A stretch of DNA of 64,000 nt from Variovorax atrisoli 110B (GCF_000382045.1 NZ_KB907457.1:1-64000), one strand, 5' to 3'; positions 51,976-62,865 are shown, numbered from the stretch's first letter. Notes: generated by a model from the letters alone, not told the origin. Numbers and translations are program-made.

Positions 51976-53787
51976 ATGGAAGCGCTCCTCAATTCCTCGA
52001 CGGCCAGTGCGCCCGACAAGAGCGCGCTGCGCACCTGGGGCCCGCTGGCGCTGGTGCTGGTGCTCATCGCGCTGCCGCTGCTGCCGCTGCCCGACTTCTG
52101 GATCATCCAGCTCAACTACGTCGGCATCTACACGCTGCCTGTGCTGGGCCTGGTGCTGCTCACCGGCGTGGGCGGCCTCACCTCGTTCGGGCAGGCGGCC
52201 TTCGTGGGCATCGGCGCGTACACCACCGCCTATCTCACGGTGAATACCGGGCTGTCGCCCTGGGTCACGCTCTTCATCGGGCTGGCGCTCACGGGCGTCA
52301 GCGCGGCGATCATCGGCGCGATCACGCTGCGCATGTCGGGCCACTACCTGCCGCTGGCCACCATCGCCTGGGCGCTGTCGCTGTACTACCTCATGGGCAA
52401 CCTGGAGGCGCTGGGCAAGTACGACGGCATCCTCGGCGTGAAGGGTCTCACGGTGTTCGGCTTCGAGATCGGCCAGCAGCGCATGTTCTATGCGGTGGTC
52501 TGGATCTTCGCGCTGCTCGCGGCCTTTGCCGTGATCCGCCTGCTCGACTCGCGCAGCGGCCGAGCCATCCGCGCGCTGGCCGGCGGCTCTCAGATGGCCG
52601 AGGCCATGGGCGTGAACACGCTGCGCTTCAAGATCGGCATCTTCGTGCTGGCGGCGCTCTTCGCATCGGTCTCGGGCTGGCTGTTCGCGCACTTCCAGCG
52701 CACGGTGAACCCGTCGCCATTCGGGCTGAAGATGGGCATCGAGTACCTGTTCATGGCGGTGCTCGGCGGAGCGGCGCACGTGTGGGGCGCGATCGCCGGC
52801 GCGGGTGTGGTCAAGCAGCTCGAAGACCAGCTGCAGGTGCTGCTGCCCAAGCTGATCGGCACGGCCGGCAGCTACGAGCTGATCGTCTTCGGCATCATGA
52901 TCGTGCTGGTGCTCAAGTACCTGCCCGACGGGCTCTGGGCCTTCGTCGACCGCCGCCTGCCGCGTCCGCGCCGCGCGGTCGACTGGCACGATGCCGGCGA
53001 CCTGCCGGCACGCGCCAGGCCGGCGGCTGGCGAGGTGGTGCTCGACGTGCGCGCGATCCGAAAGACCTTCGGCGGCCTGGTGGCGGTGAACGACATCAGC
53101 TTCCAGACGCGCGCCGGCCAGATCGTCGGCCTGATCGGGCCGAACGGCGCGGGCAAGTCGACCACCTTCAACCTGATCACCGGCGTGCTCGGGCTCTCGG
53201 GCGGCGCGGTGAGCTTCCGCGGCGAGGCCATCGGCGGGCTGGGCGCGCGGCAGATCGCGCAGCGCGGCGTGTCGCGCACCTTCCAGCACGTGAAGATGGT
53301 GGCGGACATGACGGTACTGGAGAACGTGGCGCTGGGCGCCCACCTGCGCGGTCGCAGGGGCGCCGTCGCCGCCATGCTGCGCATCGACCGCGCCGAGGAG
53401 CGCGCGCTGTTCCGCGAGGCCGAGCGCCAGCTGCAGCGCGTGGGCATGGGCGCCTTGCTGCACGAGCTCGCAGGCAATCTCGCGATGGGCCAGCAGCGCC
53501 TGCTGGAGATCGCGCGCGCCCTGTGCGCCGACCCGGCCCTGCTGCTGCTCGACGAGCCCGCCGCCGGCCTGCGCCACAAGGAGAAGGAAGCGCTCGGCAA
53601 GGTGCTGCGCCAGCTGCGCGGCGAGGGCATGAGCATCCTGCTGGTCGAGCACGACATGGGACTGGTAATGGACATCTGCGACCACATCGTGGTGATGGAA
53701 TTCGGCACGCACCTGATGGAGGGCACGCCCGCCGAGGTGCAGGCGAGCGACAAGGTGCGCGCGGCGTACCTGGGAACGGAACATTGA
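51976..53787 (+). CDS. fused LivM permease and LivG ATPase of the ABC importer
   Basis: 603 residues. The N-terminal part (to about 340) is LivM: VGIYTLPVLGLVLLTGVGGL, TSFGQAAFVGIGAYTTAYL. After a linker (RRAVDWHDAGDLPARARPAA) comes a LivG ATPase: Walker A GLIGPNGAGKSTTFNLITGV, signature NLAMGQQRLLEIARAL and Walker B LLLLDEPAAGLRHKEK, ending in HDMGLVMDICDHIVVMEFGT. A permease-ATPase fusion of this kind is known in some Burkholderiales. It follows the dispersed repeat; livF starts right after the stop. Confidence 0.95.
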   Translation: MEALLNSSTASAPDKSALRTWGPLALVLVLIALPLLPLPDFWIIQLNYVGIYTLPVLGLVLLTGVGGLTSFGQAAFVGIGAYTTAYLTVNTGLSPWVTLFIGLALTGVSAAIIGAITLRMSGHYLPLATIAWALSLYYLMGNLEALGKYDGILGVKGLTVFGFEIGQQRMFYAVVWIFALLAAFAVIRLLDSRSGRAIRALAGGSQMAEAMGVNTLRFKIGIFVLAALFASVSGWLFAHFQRTVNPSPFGLKMGIEYLFMAVLGGAAHVWGAIAGAGVVKQLEDQLQVLLPKLIGTAGSYELIVFGIMIVLVLKYLPDGLWAFVDRRLPRPRRAVDWHDAGDLPARARPAAGEVVLDVRAIRKTFGGLVAVNDISFQTRAGQIVGLIGPNGAGKSTTFNLITGVLGLSGGAVSFRGEAIGGLGARQIAQRGVSRTFQHVKMVADMTVLENVALGAHLRGRRGAVAAMLRIDRAEERALFREAERQLQRVGMGALLHELAGNLAMGQQRLLEIARALCADPALLLLDEPAAGLRHKEKEALGKVLRQLRGEGMSILLVEHDMGLVMDICDHIVVMEFGTHLMEGTPAEVQASDKVRAAYLGTEH

Positions 53788-53788
53788 C

Positions 53789-54523
53789 ATGACGACACCC
53801 CTGCTTCGCATCCGCGACCTGCACGCCGGCTACGGCCGCGCCGAGGTGCTGCACGGCATCGACCTGCAGGCCGGCCAGGGCAGCGTGGTCACGGTGATCG
53901 GGCCGAACGGCGCGGGCAAGTCCACGCTGCTCAATGCGCTGATGGGCGTTCTGCCTTCCAAGGGCGTGATCGAGTTCAAGGGCCAGCCGGTCAACGGGCT
54001 GTCGCTCGAGGAGCGCGTGATGCTCGGGATCGCGCTGGTGCCAGAGAAGCGCGAGCTGTTCGGCACCATGCCGGTGGAAGACAACCTCGTGCTCGGCGCC
54101 TTCCGCCAGGTGCGGATGCGCAACCGCCAGTGGCGCGACCGCATCGACGAGGTCTACACGCTGTTCCCGCGCCTGAAGGAGCGCCGCGCGCAGCTGGCCG
54201 GCACGCTCTCGGGCGGCGAGCGGCAGATGCTGGCGGTGGGCCGCGCGCTGATGTCGCGTCCCACGCTGCTGATGCTCGACGAGCCCAGCCTCGGGCTGGC
54301 TCCGCTGGTGGTGCAGGAGATCTTCCGCACTGTGGAGGCCCTGCGCGCCACCGGGGTGACCATCCTGCTGGTGGAGCAGAACGCGCGCGCCGCGCTCGAG
54401 GTGGCGGACCACGGCTACGTGCTCGAGATGGGCAGCGTCAGCCTCGAAGGCGAGGCCAGGAAGCTGGCCGTCGACTCGCGCGTGATCGACACCTACCTAG
54501 GCGCCGCGAAGAAGGCCGCCTGA
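53789..54523 (+). CDS. LivF-like ATPase of the ABC importer
   Basis: 244 residues. Walker A VIGPNGAGKSTLLNALMGVL, signature GTLSGGERQMLAVGRALMSR and Walker B LLMLDEPSLGLAPLVVQEIF; H-loop in TILLVEQNARAALEVADHGY. The second ATPase of the importer. The sequence at its 3' end enters a four-copy 14-bp tandem repeat (54515-54569). Confidence 0.96.
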   Translation: MTTPLLRIRDLHAGYGRAEVLHGIDLQAGQGSVVTVIGPNGAGKSTLLNALMGVLPSKGVIEFKGQPVNGLSLEERVMLGIALVPEKRELFGTMPVEDNLVLGAFRQVRMRNRQWRDRIDEVYTLFPRLKERRAQLAGTLSGGERQMLAVGRALMSRPTLLMLDEPSLGLAPLVVQEIFRTVEALRATGVTILLVEQNARAALEVADHGYVLEMGSVSLEGEARKLAVDSRVIDTYLGAAKKAA

Positions 54524-54569
54524 ACCACGTCGCCTGAACCAAGCCGCAGAACCAGGCCGCCTGAACGAA
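54515..54569 (+). repeat. four tandem copies of a 14-bp repeat spanning the livF stop
   Basis: Units at 54515, 54529, 54543 and 54556 share the pattern GCCGCCTGAACCA; the third lacks one base. The first unit contains the livF stop codon, so the end of the gene looks like the source of a small tandem duplication. The remaining gap leads to the esterase gene. Confidence 0.75.
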
Positions 54570-54607
54570 CGACAACGCCGCAATTGGCGCGGCAAGGAGA
54601 CCACCGC

Positions 54608-56353
54608 ATGAAGAAGCCCCAGCGCCGCTTCCACCCTGCCCTGTGCGCGACCGCGCTCGGCGCCGCAGCGCTGCTCGCGGCCTGCGCGAGCCGGTCCACC
54701 GCGCCGCCGGCCGCGCATGCGCCGCTGGCGGCCGCACGGCCGGGCACGCTGCAGTCCTGCACCGACCTCGCCGCCCGCGCGGTGCTGCCCGGCACCGTCT
54801 ACACATCGGCCACCGAGGTGCCGGCCGGCACCGTCACGGTCGGCGGCGTCGCGATGGCGGCGCCCGCGCACTGCCTCGTGCAGGGCCGCATGAACGAGCG
54901 CACAAGCCCCGTCGACGGCCAGCGCTATGCCATCGGCTTCGAGATGCGGCTGCCGGTCGCCTGGAACGGCCGATTCTTCTACCAGGCCAACGGCGGGCTC
55001 GACGGCGTGGTGGTGCCCGCGCTCGGCGGCATCGGCGGCGGCGGACCGCGCAGCAGCGCGCTGCAGATGGGCTTCGCCGTCATCAGCTCCGACGCCGGCC
55101 ACGCGGGCTCGATGGGCCCGCGCTTCGGGCTCGATCCGCAGGCGCGGCTGGACTACGGCTACAACGCCGTCGCGCAGCTCACGCCGATGGCCAAGAACCT
55201 GATCGCCAAGGCCTACGGCCGCGGCCCCGACCGCTCGTACATCGGCGGCTGCTCCAACGGCGGCCGGCACGCGATGGTGGCCGCCGTGCGCTCGGCCGGC
55301 CAGTACGACGGGGTGCTCGCGGGCGACCCCGGCTTCAACCTTCCGAAGGCGGCGGTGGCGCAGCTCTACGGCGCGCAGCAGTACGCAGCGGTGGCCAGCG
55401 CGAAGACGCCCGCCGGACAGCCCGACCTGCAGAGCGCCTTCACGCCCGCCGAGCTGAAGCTGGTGGCCGACAAGGTGCTGCAGCGCTGCGACGCGCTCGA
55501 CGGCATCGCCGACGGCATCGTGTCGAACGTCAACGCCTGCCGCACGCGCTTCGACATCCAGCGCGACGTGCCGACCTGCGCCGCGGGCACGCGCGACGGC
55601 ATGTGCCTGAGCGCGCCGCAGAAGAACGCGCTCGCCAACGTGTTCAAGGGCGCGCGCAACGGCGCGGGCCAGCCGATCTACAGCAGCTTCCCGTTCGATG
55701 CGGGCGTAAGCGGCGCCAACTGGCGCGAGTGGAAGTTCGCGAGCCCGCCGACGCGCGACGCGGGCGCGGTCGGCTTCATCTTCAGCACGCCGCCATTGGC
55801 CGACCGGCCGCAGGGCCTGCCCTTCGCGCTGGGCTTCGACATGGACCGCGACGCCCCGCGCATCGCCGCCACCGACGGCGTGTTCCGCGAATCGGCGCTG
55901 TCGTTCATGACGCCGCCCGACGCAGCCAACCTGGGCGCACTGCGCGAGCGCGGCGGCCGCATGATCGTCTACCACGGCACCAGCGACCCGGTGTTCTCCT
56001 CCGACGACACGCAGGCCTGGTACGAGCGCGTGCAGGCCGCGAACGGCGGCGATGCCTCCTCGTTCGCGCGCTACTTCCCCGTGCCCGGCATGAACCATTG
56101 CGCGGGCGGCCCGGCCACCGACCAGTTCGACATGCTGAGCGCGCTGGTCGACTGGGTCGAGCAGGGCAAGGCGCCCGCGTCCGTCACCGCCGCGGCGCGC
56201 GGCGCGGGCACGCCGGTGCCCAACGCCGAAGTGCCCGCAGGCTGGGCCGCGCAACGCACGCGGCCGCTGTGCCCCTACCCCCAGGTCGCCACCTACACCG
56301 GCGGCGACACCGAGCGCGCGGGCAGCTTCGCGTGCAAGCTGCCGACACCCTGA
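54608..56353 (+). CDS. tannase/feruloyl-esterase family lipoprotein
   Basis: 581 residues from the ATG at 54608, with a lipoprotein signal (ALGAAALLAACASRS; Cys after LLAA). The alpha/beta hydrolase of the tannase family shows the nucleophile motif SYIGGCSNGGRHAMVAAV (C-S-x-G-G), an inserted domain with many Cys, and later VYHGTSDPVFSSDDTQAWYE (Asp) and VPGMNHCAGGP (His). It would release hydroxycinnamic or gallic acids from esters outside the inner membrane, feeding the CoA ligase in this operon. AAGGAG lies upstream. Confidence 0.9.
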   Translation: MKKPQRRFHPALCATALGAAALLAACASRSTAPPAAHAPLAAARPGTLQSCTDLAARAVLPGTVYTSATEVPAGTVTVGGVAMAAPAHCLVQGRMNERTSPVDGQRYAIGFEMRLPVAWNGRFFYQANGGLDGVVVPALGGIGGGGPRSSALQMGFAVISSDAGHAGSMGPRFGLDPQARLDYGYNAVAQLTPMAKNLIAKAYGRGPDRSYIGGCSNGGRHAMVAAVRSAGQYDGVLAGDPGFNLPKAAVAQLYGAQQYAAVASAKTPAGQPDLQSAFTPAELKLVADKVLQRCDALDGIADGIVSNVNACRTRFDIQRDVPTCAAGTRDGMCLSAPQKNALANVFKGARNGAGQPIYSSFPFDAGVSGANWREWKFASPPTRDAGAVGFIFSTPPLADRPQGLPFALGFDMDRDAPRIAATDGVFRESALSFMTPPDAANLGALRERGGRMIVYHGTSDPVFSSDDTQAWYERVQAANGGDASSFARYFPVPGMNHCAGGPATDQFDMLSALVDWVEQGKAPASVTAAARGAGTPVPNAEVPAGWAAQRTRPLCPYPQVATYTGGDTERAGSFACKLPTP

Positions 56354-56378
56354 TATCTAGTTAGCTAACGAGCCTCCG

Positions 56379-58136
<1,758 letters not shown>

Positions 58137-58182
58137 CCACTCCGGGCATTCGCGGCAGTCGGCGCGGGGTTACGCTCGGGCC

Positions 58183-58677
58183 ATGGCCTCCAACCCGAAA
58201 TCCGCTTCCGCCAAAGGCGAACAGGCCGCGGCGCCGCAAGGCAGCAAGCCCGACCGGCTCGACACGCGCATGCTCGAAACCCTGGTCGGCTACAACGCCC
58301 GCCGGGCCTGGCTGATCGTCAGCGCCTTCTTCGCGGAGCGCATGGCGCCCTACGGGCTCAAGCAGATCGACTTCTCGGTGCTCTCGCTGCTGGCCCACAA
58401 CCCGGGCGCCACCTCGCGGCAGCTGTGCAATGCGCTGGATATCCTGCCGCCCAACCTGGTGAGCCTGGTGGCCACGCTCGACAGCCGCGGGTTGATCGAG
58501 CGCCGCCCTCATCCGCACGACGGGCGCGCCGTCGGCCTGCATCTCACTGCCGCCGGAGAAACATTGATCCGCGAGGCGGAGCAGACCGTGATCCAGCTCG
58601 AGGCCGATGCCAGCGCCAAGCTCACGGCGCGGGAGCGCGAGACGCTGATACGGCTGCTGCAGAAGATCTATCTGTAG
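58183..58677 (+). CDS. MarR-family transcriptional regulator
   Basis: 164 residues from the ATG at 58183. Winged helix: YGLKQIDFSVLSLLAHNPGA, then TSRQLCNALDILPPNLVSLV, and the wing LDSRGLIERRPHPHDGRAVG. Long flanking helices for dimerisation. MarR proteins in such operons usually sense the CoA-ester or free aromatic acid and repress the operon. It is 47 bases after the ACAD gene and convergent with the TetR gene. Confidence 0.92.
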   Translation: MASNPKSASAKGEQAAAPQGSKPDRLDTRMLETLVGYNARRAWLIVSAFFAERMAPYGLKQIDFSVLSLLAHNPGATSRQLCNALDILPPNLVSLVATLDSRGLIERRPHPHDGRAVGLHLTAAGETLIREAEQTVIQLEADASAKLTARERETLIRLLQKIYL

Positions 58678-58701
58678 AAACGGTCTGTCGAAGCGCCGGC
58701 C

Positions 58702-59355
58702 TCAGAGGCCCCGCTCGACCATGTCGATGAGCTGCTGGCCCAGCTTGTAGGCCGCCTCGGGCGGTATCTCGCGCAGCGGCCCGTCGATGATGAGCAGCGC
58801 CAGCCCATGCACCGCGCTCCAGGCGCAGTACTCCGCGTTCGGGCGCCGCGCCGGGTCGAGCACGCCGGCGTCCACCAGCCGGTCGATGGCCTTCCCCAGC
58901 AGCTGGAACGGATCGAGCCCGCTCTCGCCGGCCTTGCCGGGGCCGAGTTCGCCGCGGCCCTCGTCGGAGATCACGAAGGCGGTGCGGAACAGGCCCGGCT
59001 CGGCCTGGGCGAAACGCAGGTAGGCGGTGCCGACGGCGCGCACCTGGCCGCGCGCGAAGTCGGCGGGCGGCTGGTCGCAGGGCTGGGCCGCCAGTTCCTT
59101 TTCCATGGCCTGCGCCGCCGCCGCCAGCGCCGCCTCGCGCACCGCGAGCAGCAGCTCCTGCCGGCTGCCGAAATGCCGGTAGGCCGCGTTGGGCACCACG
59201 CCGACGCGCCGGGTGGCCTCGCGCAACACGACCGCGTCGGGACCGCCGTCGCGGGCCAGTTCGATGCCTGCTTCCAGCAGCGCCCGGCGCAGATCGCCGT
59301 GGCGATACGTGCTGCGCGCGGGCGGCAGGCTTTCGGGGACGTTGTTGAGCTTCAT
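58702..59355 (-). CDS. TetR/AcrR-family transcriptional regulator
   Basis: 217 residues from the ATG at 59355. HTH in the first 60 residues: TYRHGDLRRALLEAGIELAR and REATRRVGVVPNAAYRHFGS, with FGSRQELLLAVREAALAAAA next. The C-terminal domain resembles that of WHG-type TetR proteins (FAQAEPGLFRTAFVISDEGR). Divergent from a VOC-family gene with two copies of a palindromic site between. It probably represses that run of genes in response to an electrophile or aromatic compound. Confidence 0.9.
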   Translation of the reverse strand: MKLNNVPESLPPARSTYRHGDLRRALLEAGIELARDGGPDAVVLREATRRVGVVPNAAYRHFGSRQELLLAVREAALAAAAQAMEKELAAQPCDQPPADFARGQVRAVGTAYLRFAQAEPGLFRTAFVISDEGRGELGPGKAGESGLDPFQLLGKAIDRLVDAGVLDPARRPNAEYCAWSAVHGLALLIIDGPLREIPPEAAYKLGQQLIDMVERGL

Positions 59356-59365
59356 CGCTTCTCCA

Positions 59366-59416
59366 TGTGGACACTGTCCATTATCTCTGTTATTCTTTGT
59401 GGACGGTGTACACAAA
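59366..59416. promoter_or_regulatory. two operator-like palindromes in front of the TetR gene
   Basis: Site one: TGTGGACACTGTCCA (59366-59380), with perfect arms TGGAC / GTCCA. Site two: TTTGTGGAC, GGT, GTACACAAA (59396-59416), arms matching in eight of nine positions. The TGTGGAC words start exactly 32 bases apart, three helical turns, on one DNA face. Likely binding sites of the TetR-family protein, in the divergent promoter region. Confidence 0.72.
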
Positions 59417-59487
59417 GTAATCCGATTGTTTGCGGCCCATGACACCGGCGGGCCTCCGAGTCACCTCACCAGTCCAAAGGAATCGTC

Positions 59488-59925
59488 ATGAAAGTCCAGT
59501 CGTATCTCTCGTTCGAAGGCCGCTGCGACGAAGCGCTCGGCTTCTACAGGAAGGCGCTCGGCGCCGAGGTCACGCAGCTCATGCGCTACAAGGAAGCACC
59601 CGCGGGCGCTCCGTCGGAAGCCGAAGAAACCGGCTGCGCCGGCGGCATGCCCGATGCCGAGAAGGTGATGCACGCGGTGTTCCGCATCGGCGAGACCGAG
59701 CTGATGGCCTCCGACGGCCGCTGCTCGGGCCAGCCGAAGTTCGAGGGCATCATGCTCGCGCTCACCGCCAGCACCGACGCCGAAGCCGTCAAGTGGTTCG
59801 ACGCGCTGGCCGAAGGCGGCCAGGTCATGCAGCCGCTGATCCCGACCTTCTTCACTTCCAAGTTCGGCATGCTGACCGACCGCTTCGGCGTGGGCTGGCT
59901 GCTGGTGGTCGCGCAGCCGGGCTGA
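59488..59925 (+). CDS. VOC-family (PhnB/glyoxalase-like) protein
   Basis: 145 residues. Two beta-alpha-beta-beta-beta halves: MKVQSYLSFEGRCDEALGFY and RKALGAEVTQLMRYK, and later VFRIGETELMASDGR, SKFGMLTDRFGVGWLLVV. These features match the PhnB-like group (DinB-superfamily-like name aside), often called DUF1428/PhnB or 3-demethylubiquinone-like proteins. Metal and substrate are unknown. First gene on the plus side of the TetR operator. Confidence 0.88.
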   Translation: MKVQSYLSFEGRCDEALGFYRKALGAEVTQLMRYKEAPAGAPSEAEETGCAGGMPDAEKVMHAVFRIGETELMASDGRCSGQPKFEGIMLALTASTDAEAVKWFDALAEGGQVMQPLIPTFFTSKFGMLTDRFGVGWLLVVAQPG

Positions 59926-59968
59926 CCGGCCTTTCCCTCGCATCAGGATCCCAGAGAAAGCTCCACCC

Positions 59969-60496
59969 ATGCTCAAGAAAATCGCCCTCGTCGTCGTGCT
60001 CGCGATCGCCGCGCTGCTGATCTATGCGGCCACCCGGCCCGACACATTCCGCGTCGAACGCACCGCGCGCATCGAGGCTCCGGCCGAGAAGATATTTCCG
60101 CTGATCGACGACTTCCACCGCTGGGGCACCTGGTCGCCCTACGAGAAGCTCGACCCCGCCATGAAGCGCAGCTTCGGCGGCAGTGCGAGCGGCAAGGGCG
60201 CGACCTATGCGTGGGAAGGCAACGACAAGGCGGGCGCGGGCCGCATGGAGATCGTGGAGTCCACGCCTTCGTCGAAGGTCGCGATCAAGCTCGACTTCAT
60301 CAAGCCCTTCGAGGGCCACAACACCGCCGAATTCACGCTTCAGCCCCAGGGCGGCGCGACGCAGGTCACCTGGGCCATGTACGGCCCGAGCCCCTACATC
60401 GCCAGGCTCATGGGCATCTTCTTCAACATGGACCAGATGATCGGCAAGGACTTCGAGACGGGTCTTGCCAACCTGAAGGCCGCCACCGAAAAGTAA
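59969..60496 (+). CDS. membrane-anchored SRPBCC (polyketide-cyclase-like) protein
   Basis: 175 residues. An N-terminal helix (KIALVVVLAIAALLIYAATR) anchors it, then the START-like fold: FRVERTARIEAPAEKIFPLI, HRWGTWSPYEKLDP and TWAMYGPSPYIARLMGIFFN. These proteins bind hydrophobic ligands in a deep pocket. It lies 43 bases after the first VOC gene and 17 before the second, so all three are probably one transcript. Confidence 0.9.
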   Translation: MLKKIALVVVLAIAALLIYAATRPDTFRVERTARIEAPAEKIFPLIDDFHRWGTWSPYEKLDPAMKRSFGGSASGKGATYAWEGNDKAGAGRMEIVESTPSSKVAIKLDFIKPFEGHNTAEFTLQPQGGATQVTWAMYGPSPYIARLMGIFFNMDQMIGKDFETGLANLKAATEK

Positions 60497-60513
60497 CCGC
60501 GAAAGGAAACACC

Positions 60514-60933
60514 ATGCCCAACATCCACGCCTACCTCACCTTCGACGGCAACGCAGCCGAGGCCATGCGCTTCTACGAGAAGACGCTCGGCGGCACCATG
60601 CAGATGATGATGACCGTCGGCGACGCGCCCGACACCGAGCAGTTCCCGCCCGAGGCGAAAAAGCGCCTCATGCATGCCTCGCTCGCCTACGGCGGCGGCA
60701 TCCTGATGGCCTCCGACTCCATGCCCGGCCAGCCGTACCAGGGCATGAAGGGCTTCGGCGTCGCGCTGACCATCGAGACCGTGGCCGAGGCCCGGCGCGT
60801 CTTCGACGCCTTCGCCGAGGGCGGCCATGTGGGCATGCCCTTCGAGAAGACCTTCTGGGTCGAAGGCTTCGGCATGGTGACCGACCGCTTCGGCACCCCG
60901 TGGCTCATCAACGGCGGCAAGCCGCTGGTCTGA
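60514..60933 (+). CDS. VOC-family (PhnB/glyoxalase-like) protein, second copy
   Basis: 139 residues. NIHAYLTFDGNAAEAMRFYE, KTLGGTMQMMMTVGDAPDTE and GFGMVTDRFGTPWLINGGKP show the same fold as the gene at 59488, but with only moderate similarity. Several conserved acid and His positions fit metal binding. AAAGGA precedes the ATG. Downstream is the MFS exporter, 35 bases away. Confidence 0.9.
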   Translation: MPNIHAYLTFDGNAAEAMRFYEKTLGGTMQMMMTVGDAPDTEQFPPEAKKRLMHASLAYGGGILMASDSMPGQPYQGMKGFGVALTIETVAEARRVFDAFAEGGHVGMPFEKTFWVEGFGMVTDRFGTPWLINGGKPLV

Positions 60934-60968
60934 GCCCCTCACCCTCCACTCCAAGAAATCCGCTTCCC

Positions 60969-62435
60969 ATGACCAACCAACTCGACAGCCGCAAGCGCTG
61001 GCTCGCATTGATGGTGCTGTGCCTGGGCGTCCTGATGATCGTGCTCGACACCACCATCGTGAACGTGGCGCTGCCCTCGATCCGTACCGACCTGGGCTTC
61101 ACCGAGACCTCGCTGGTCTGGGTGGTGAACGCCTACATGCTGACCTTCGGCGGCTTCCTGCTGCTCGGAGGCCGGCTGGGCGACCTGTACGGCCATCGCC
61201 GCGTGTTCCTCGCGGGCCTGGTGCTGTTCACGCTGGCATCGCTGGCCTGCGGGGTCTCGACCTCGCAGGGCCTGCTGGTGACGGCGCGCGCGGTGCAGGG
61301 CCTGGGCGGAGCGGTGGTGTCGGCCGTGTCGCTCTCGCTGATCATGAATCTCTTCACCGAACCGGCCGACCGCGCCAAGGCGATGGGCGTGTACGGCTTC
61401 GTGTGCGCCGGCGGCGGCAGCATCGGTGTGCTGCTGGGCGGCCTGCTCACGAGCACGCTGAGCTGGCACTGGATCTTCCTGGTGAACCTGCCGATCGGCG
61501 TGGCGGTGTATGCGCTGTGCGTGGCGCTTCTGCCCAGCGCGCGCGGCCATGCGCACGGCGAGAAGCTCGACGTGGCGGGCGCCATCACCGTGACGCTGTC
61601 GCTCATGCTCGCGGTGTACGGCGTGGTCAACGGCAACGAGGCCGGCTGGGGCTCCACGCAGACCCTGGGCCTGCTTGGCGCCGCGGTGGTGCTGCTGGCG
61701 ATCTTCATCGCCATCGAAGCGCGCGTGCAGCATCCGCTGATGCCGCTGGGTCTCTTCAAGCTGCGCAGCGTGTCGGTGGCCAACGTGGTCGGCGTGCTGT
61801 GGGCGGCGGCCATGTTCGCGTGGTTCTTCATCTCGGCGCTCTACATGCAGCTGGTGCTGAACTACACGCCGATGCAGATCGGCCTGGCCTTCCTGCCGGC
61901 CAACATCATCATGGCGGTGTTCTCGCTGGGCCTGTCGGCCAGGATCGTGATGCGCTTCGGCATCCGCAAGCCGCTGGCGGCGGGACTGTGGCTCGCGGCC
62001 ATCGGGCTGGCGCTGTTCGCGCGCGCGCCGGTCAACGGCAGCTTCGCGCTCGACGTGCTGCCCGGCATGATGCTGCTGGGCCTGGGCGCGGGCATGGCCT
62101 TCAACCCGGTGCTGCTGGCCGCGATGAGCGAAGTGAGCCCCTCCGACTCGGGCCTGGCCTCGGGCGTGGTCAACACCTCCTTCATGATGGGCGGCGCGCT
62201 GGGCCTGGCCGTGCTGGCAAGCGCCGCCGCCGCGCGCTCCGCATCGATGGAAGCTGCCGGTGCGCAACTGCCGCTGGCACTCACCGGCGGCTACAACCTC
62301 GCGTTCCTCGTCGGCGCCGTGTTCGCGGCGGTGGCGGGTCTGCTCGGTGCCTTGCTGCTTCGCTCCGCCATGCCGGGGCAGACGCAGAACAACGAAGAAA
62401 CAGCAGCACCCCACGAAACGGCGGCCTCGCAATGA
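60969..62435 (+). CDS. DHA2-family MFS drug exporter (EmrB/QacA-like)
   Basis: 488 residues from the ATG at 60969, with fourteen membrane helices. Motif C and A: MIVLDTTIVNVALPSIRTDL and GGRLGDLYGHRRVFLAGLVL, with LLGGLLTSTLSWHWIFLVNL (motif C-like, helix 5). The motif D-T-T-I-V-N-V-A-L-P is typical of EmrB-type exporters. It expels drugs or toxic metabolites using the proton gradient; expression under the TetR protein fits export of the sensed compound. Confidence 0.93.
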   Translation: MTNQLDSRKRWLALMVLCLGVLMIVLDTTIVNVALPSIRTDLGFTETSLVWVVNAYMLTFGGFLLLGGRLGDLYGHRRVFLAGLVLFTLASLACGVSTSQGLLVTARAVQGLGGAVVSAVSLSLIMNLFTEPADRAKAMGVYGFVCAGGGSIGVLLGGLLTSTLSWHWIFLVNLPIGVAVYALCVALLPSARGHAHGEKLDVAGAITVTLSLMLAVYGVVNGNEAGWGSTQTLGLLGAAVVLLAIFIAIEARVQHPLMPLGLFKLRSVSVANVVGVLWAAAMFAWFFISALYMQLVLNYTPMQIGLAFLPANIIMAVFSLGLSARIVMRFGIRKPLAAGLWLAAIGLALFARAPVNGSFALDVLPGMMLLGLGAGMAFNPVLLAAMSEVSPSDSGLASGVVNTSFMMGGALGLAVLASAAAARSASMEAAGAQLPLALTGGYNLAFLVGAVFAAVAGLLGALLLRSAMPGQTQNNEETAAPHETAASQ

Positions 62436-62505
62436 GCGGCAACCAGCCATGCAACCGCCGGTCTTCTTTCTTCAACGGTTCCACAGACTCTTCAGGAGAA
62501 CAACC

Positions 62506-62865
62506 ATGGCTCGCTATGTAGACGGCTTCGTCCTCGCCATTCCCTCGGCCAACGTCGAGGCCTACCGCAAGCTGGCGCGCAAGGCCGGCAAGGTGTGGAT
62601 GGAGTACGGCGCACTCGAATACGTGGAGTGCATCGCCGACGACGTGAAGCCGGGCAAGCTCACGTCATTTCCGCAGAGCGTGAAGCAGAAGCCCGACGAG
62701 ACCGTCGCCTTCTCGTGGATCGTCTACAAGTCGCGCAAGCACCGCGACGCCGTCAACGCGAAGGTCATGGCCGACCCTCGCATCACGGGGATGGACCCCA
62801 AGACCATGCCCTTCGACAGCAAGCGGATGATCTTCGGCGGCTTCAAATCCATCGTTGAGTTCTAG
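62506..62865 (+). CDS. DUF1428 family protein
   Basis: 119 residues. ARYVDGFVLAIPSANVEAYR, then FSWIVYKSRKHRDAVNAKVM and FDSKRMIFGGFKSIVEF form the DUF1428 pattern, a small dimeric alpha-beta-barrel-like fold. AGGAG is placed 9 bases before the ATG. Last gene of the apparent TetR-controlled run; function unknown. A copy of the dispersed repeat follows the stop. Confidence 0.92.
   Translation: MARYVDGFVLAIPSANVEAYRKLARKAGKVWMEYGALEYVECIADDVKPGKLTSFPQSVKQKPDETVAFSWIVYKSRKHRDAVNAKVMADPRITGMDPKTMPFDSKRMIFGGFKSIVEF

Noticed and set aside
46744-53811. Long minus-strand open frames opposite the catabolic and Liv genes
   Set aside because: They are antisense to clear enzymes and transporters; open only because the DNA is GC-rich.
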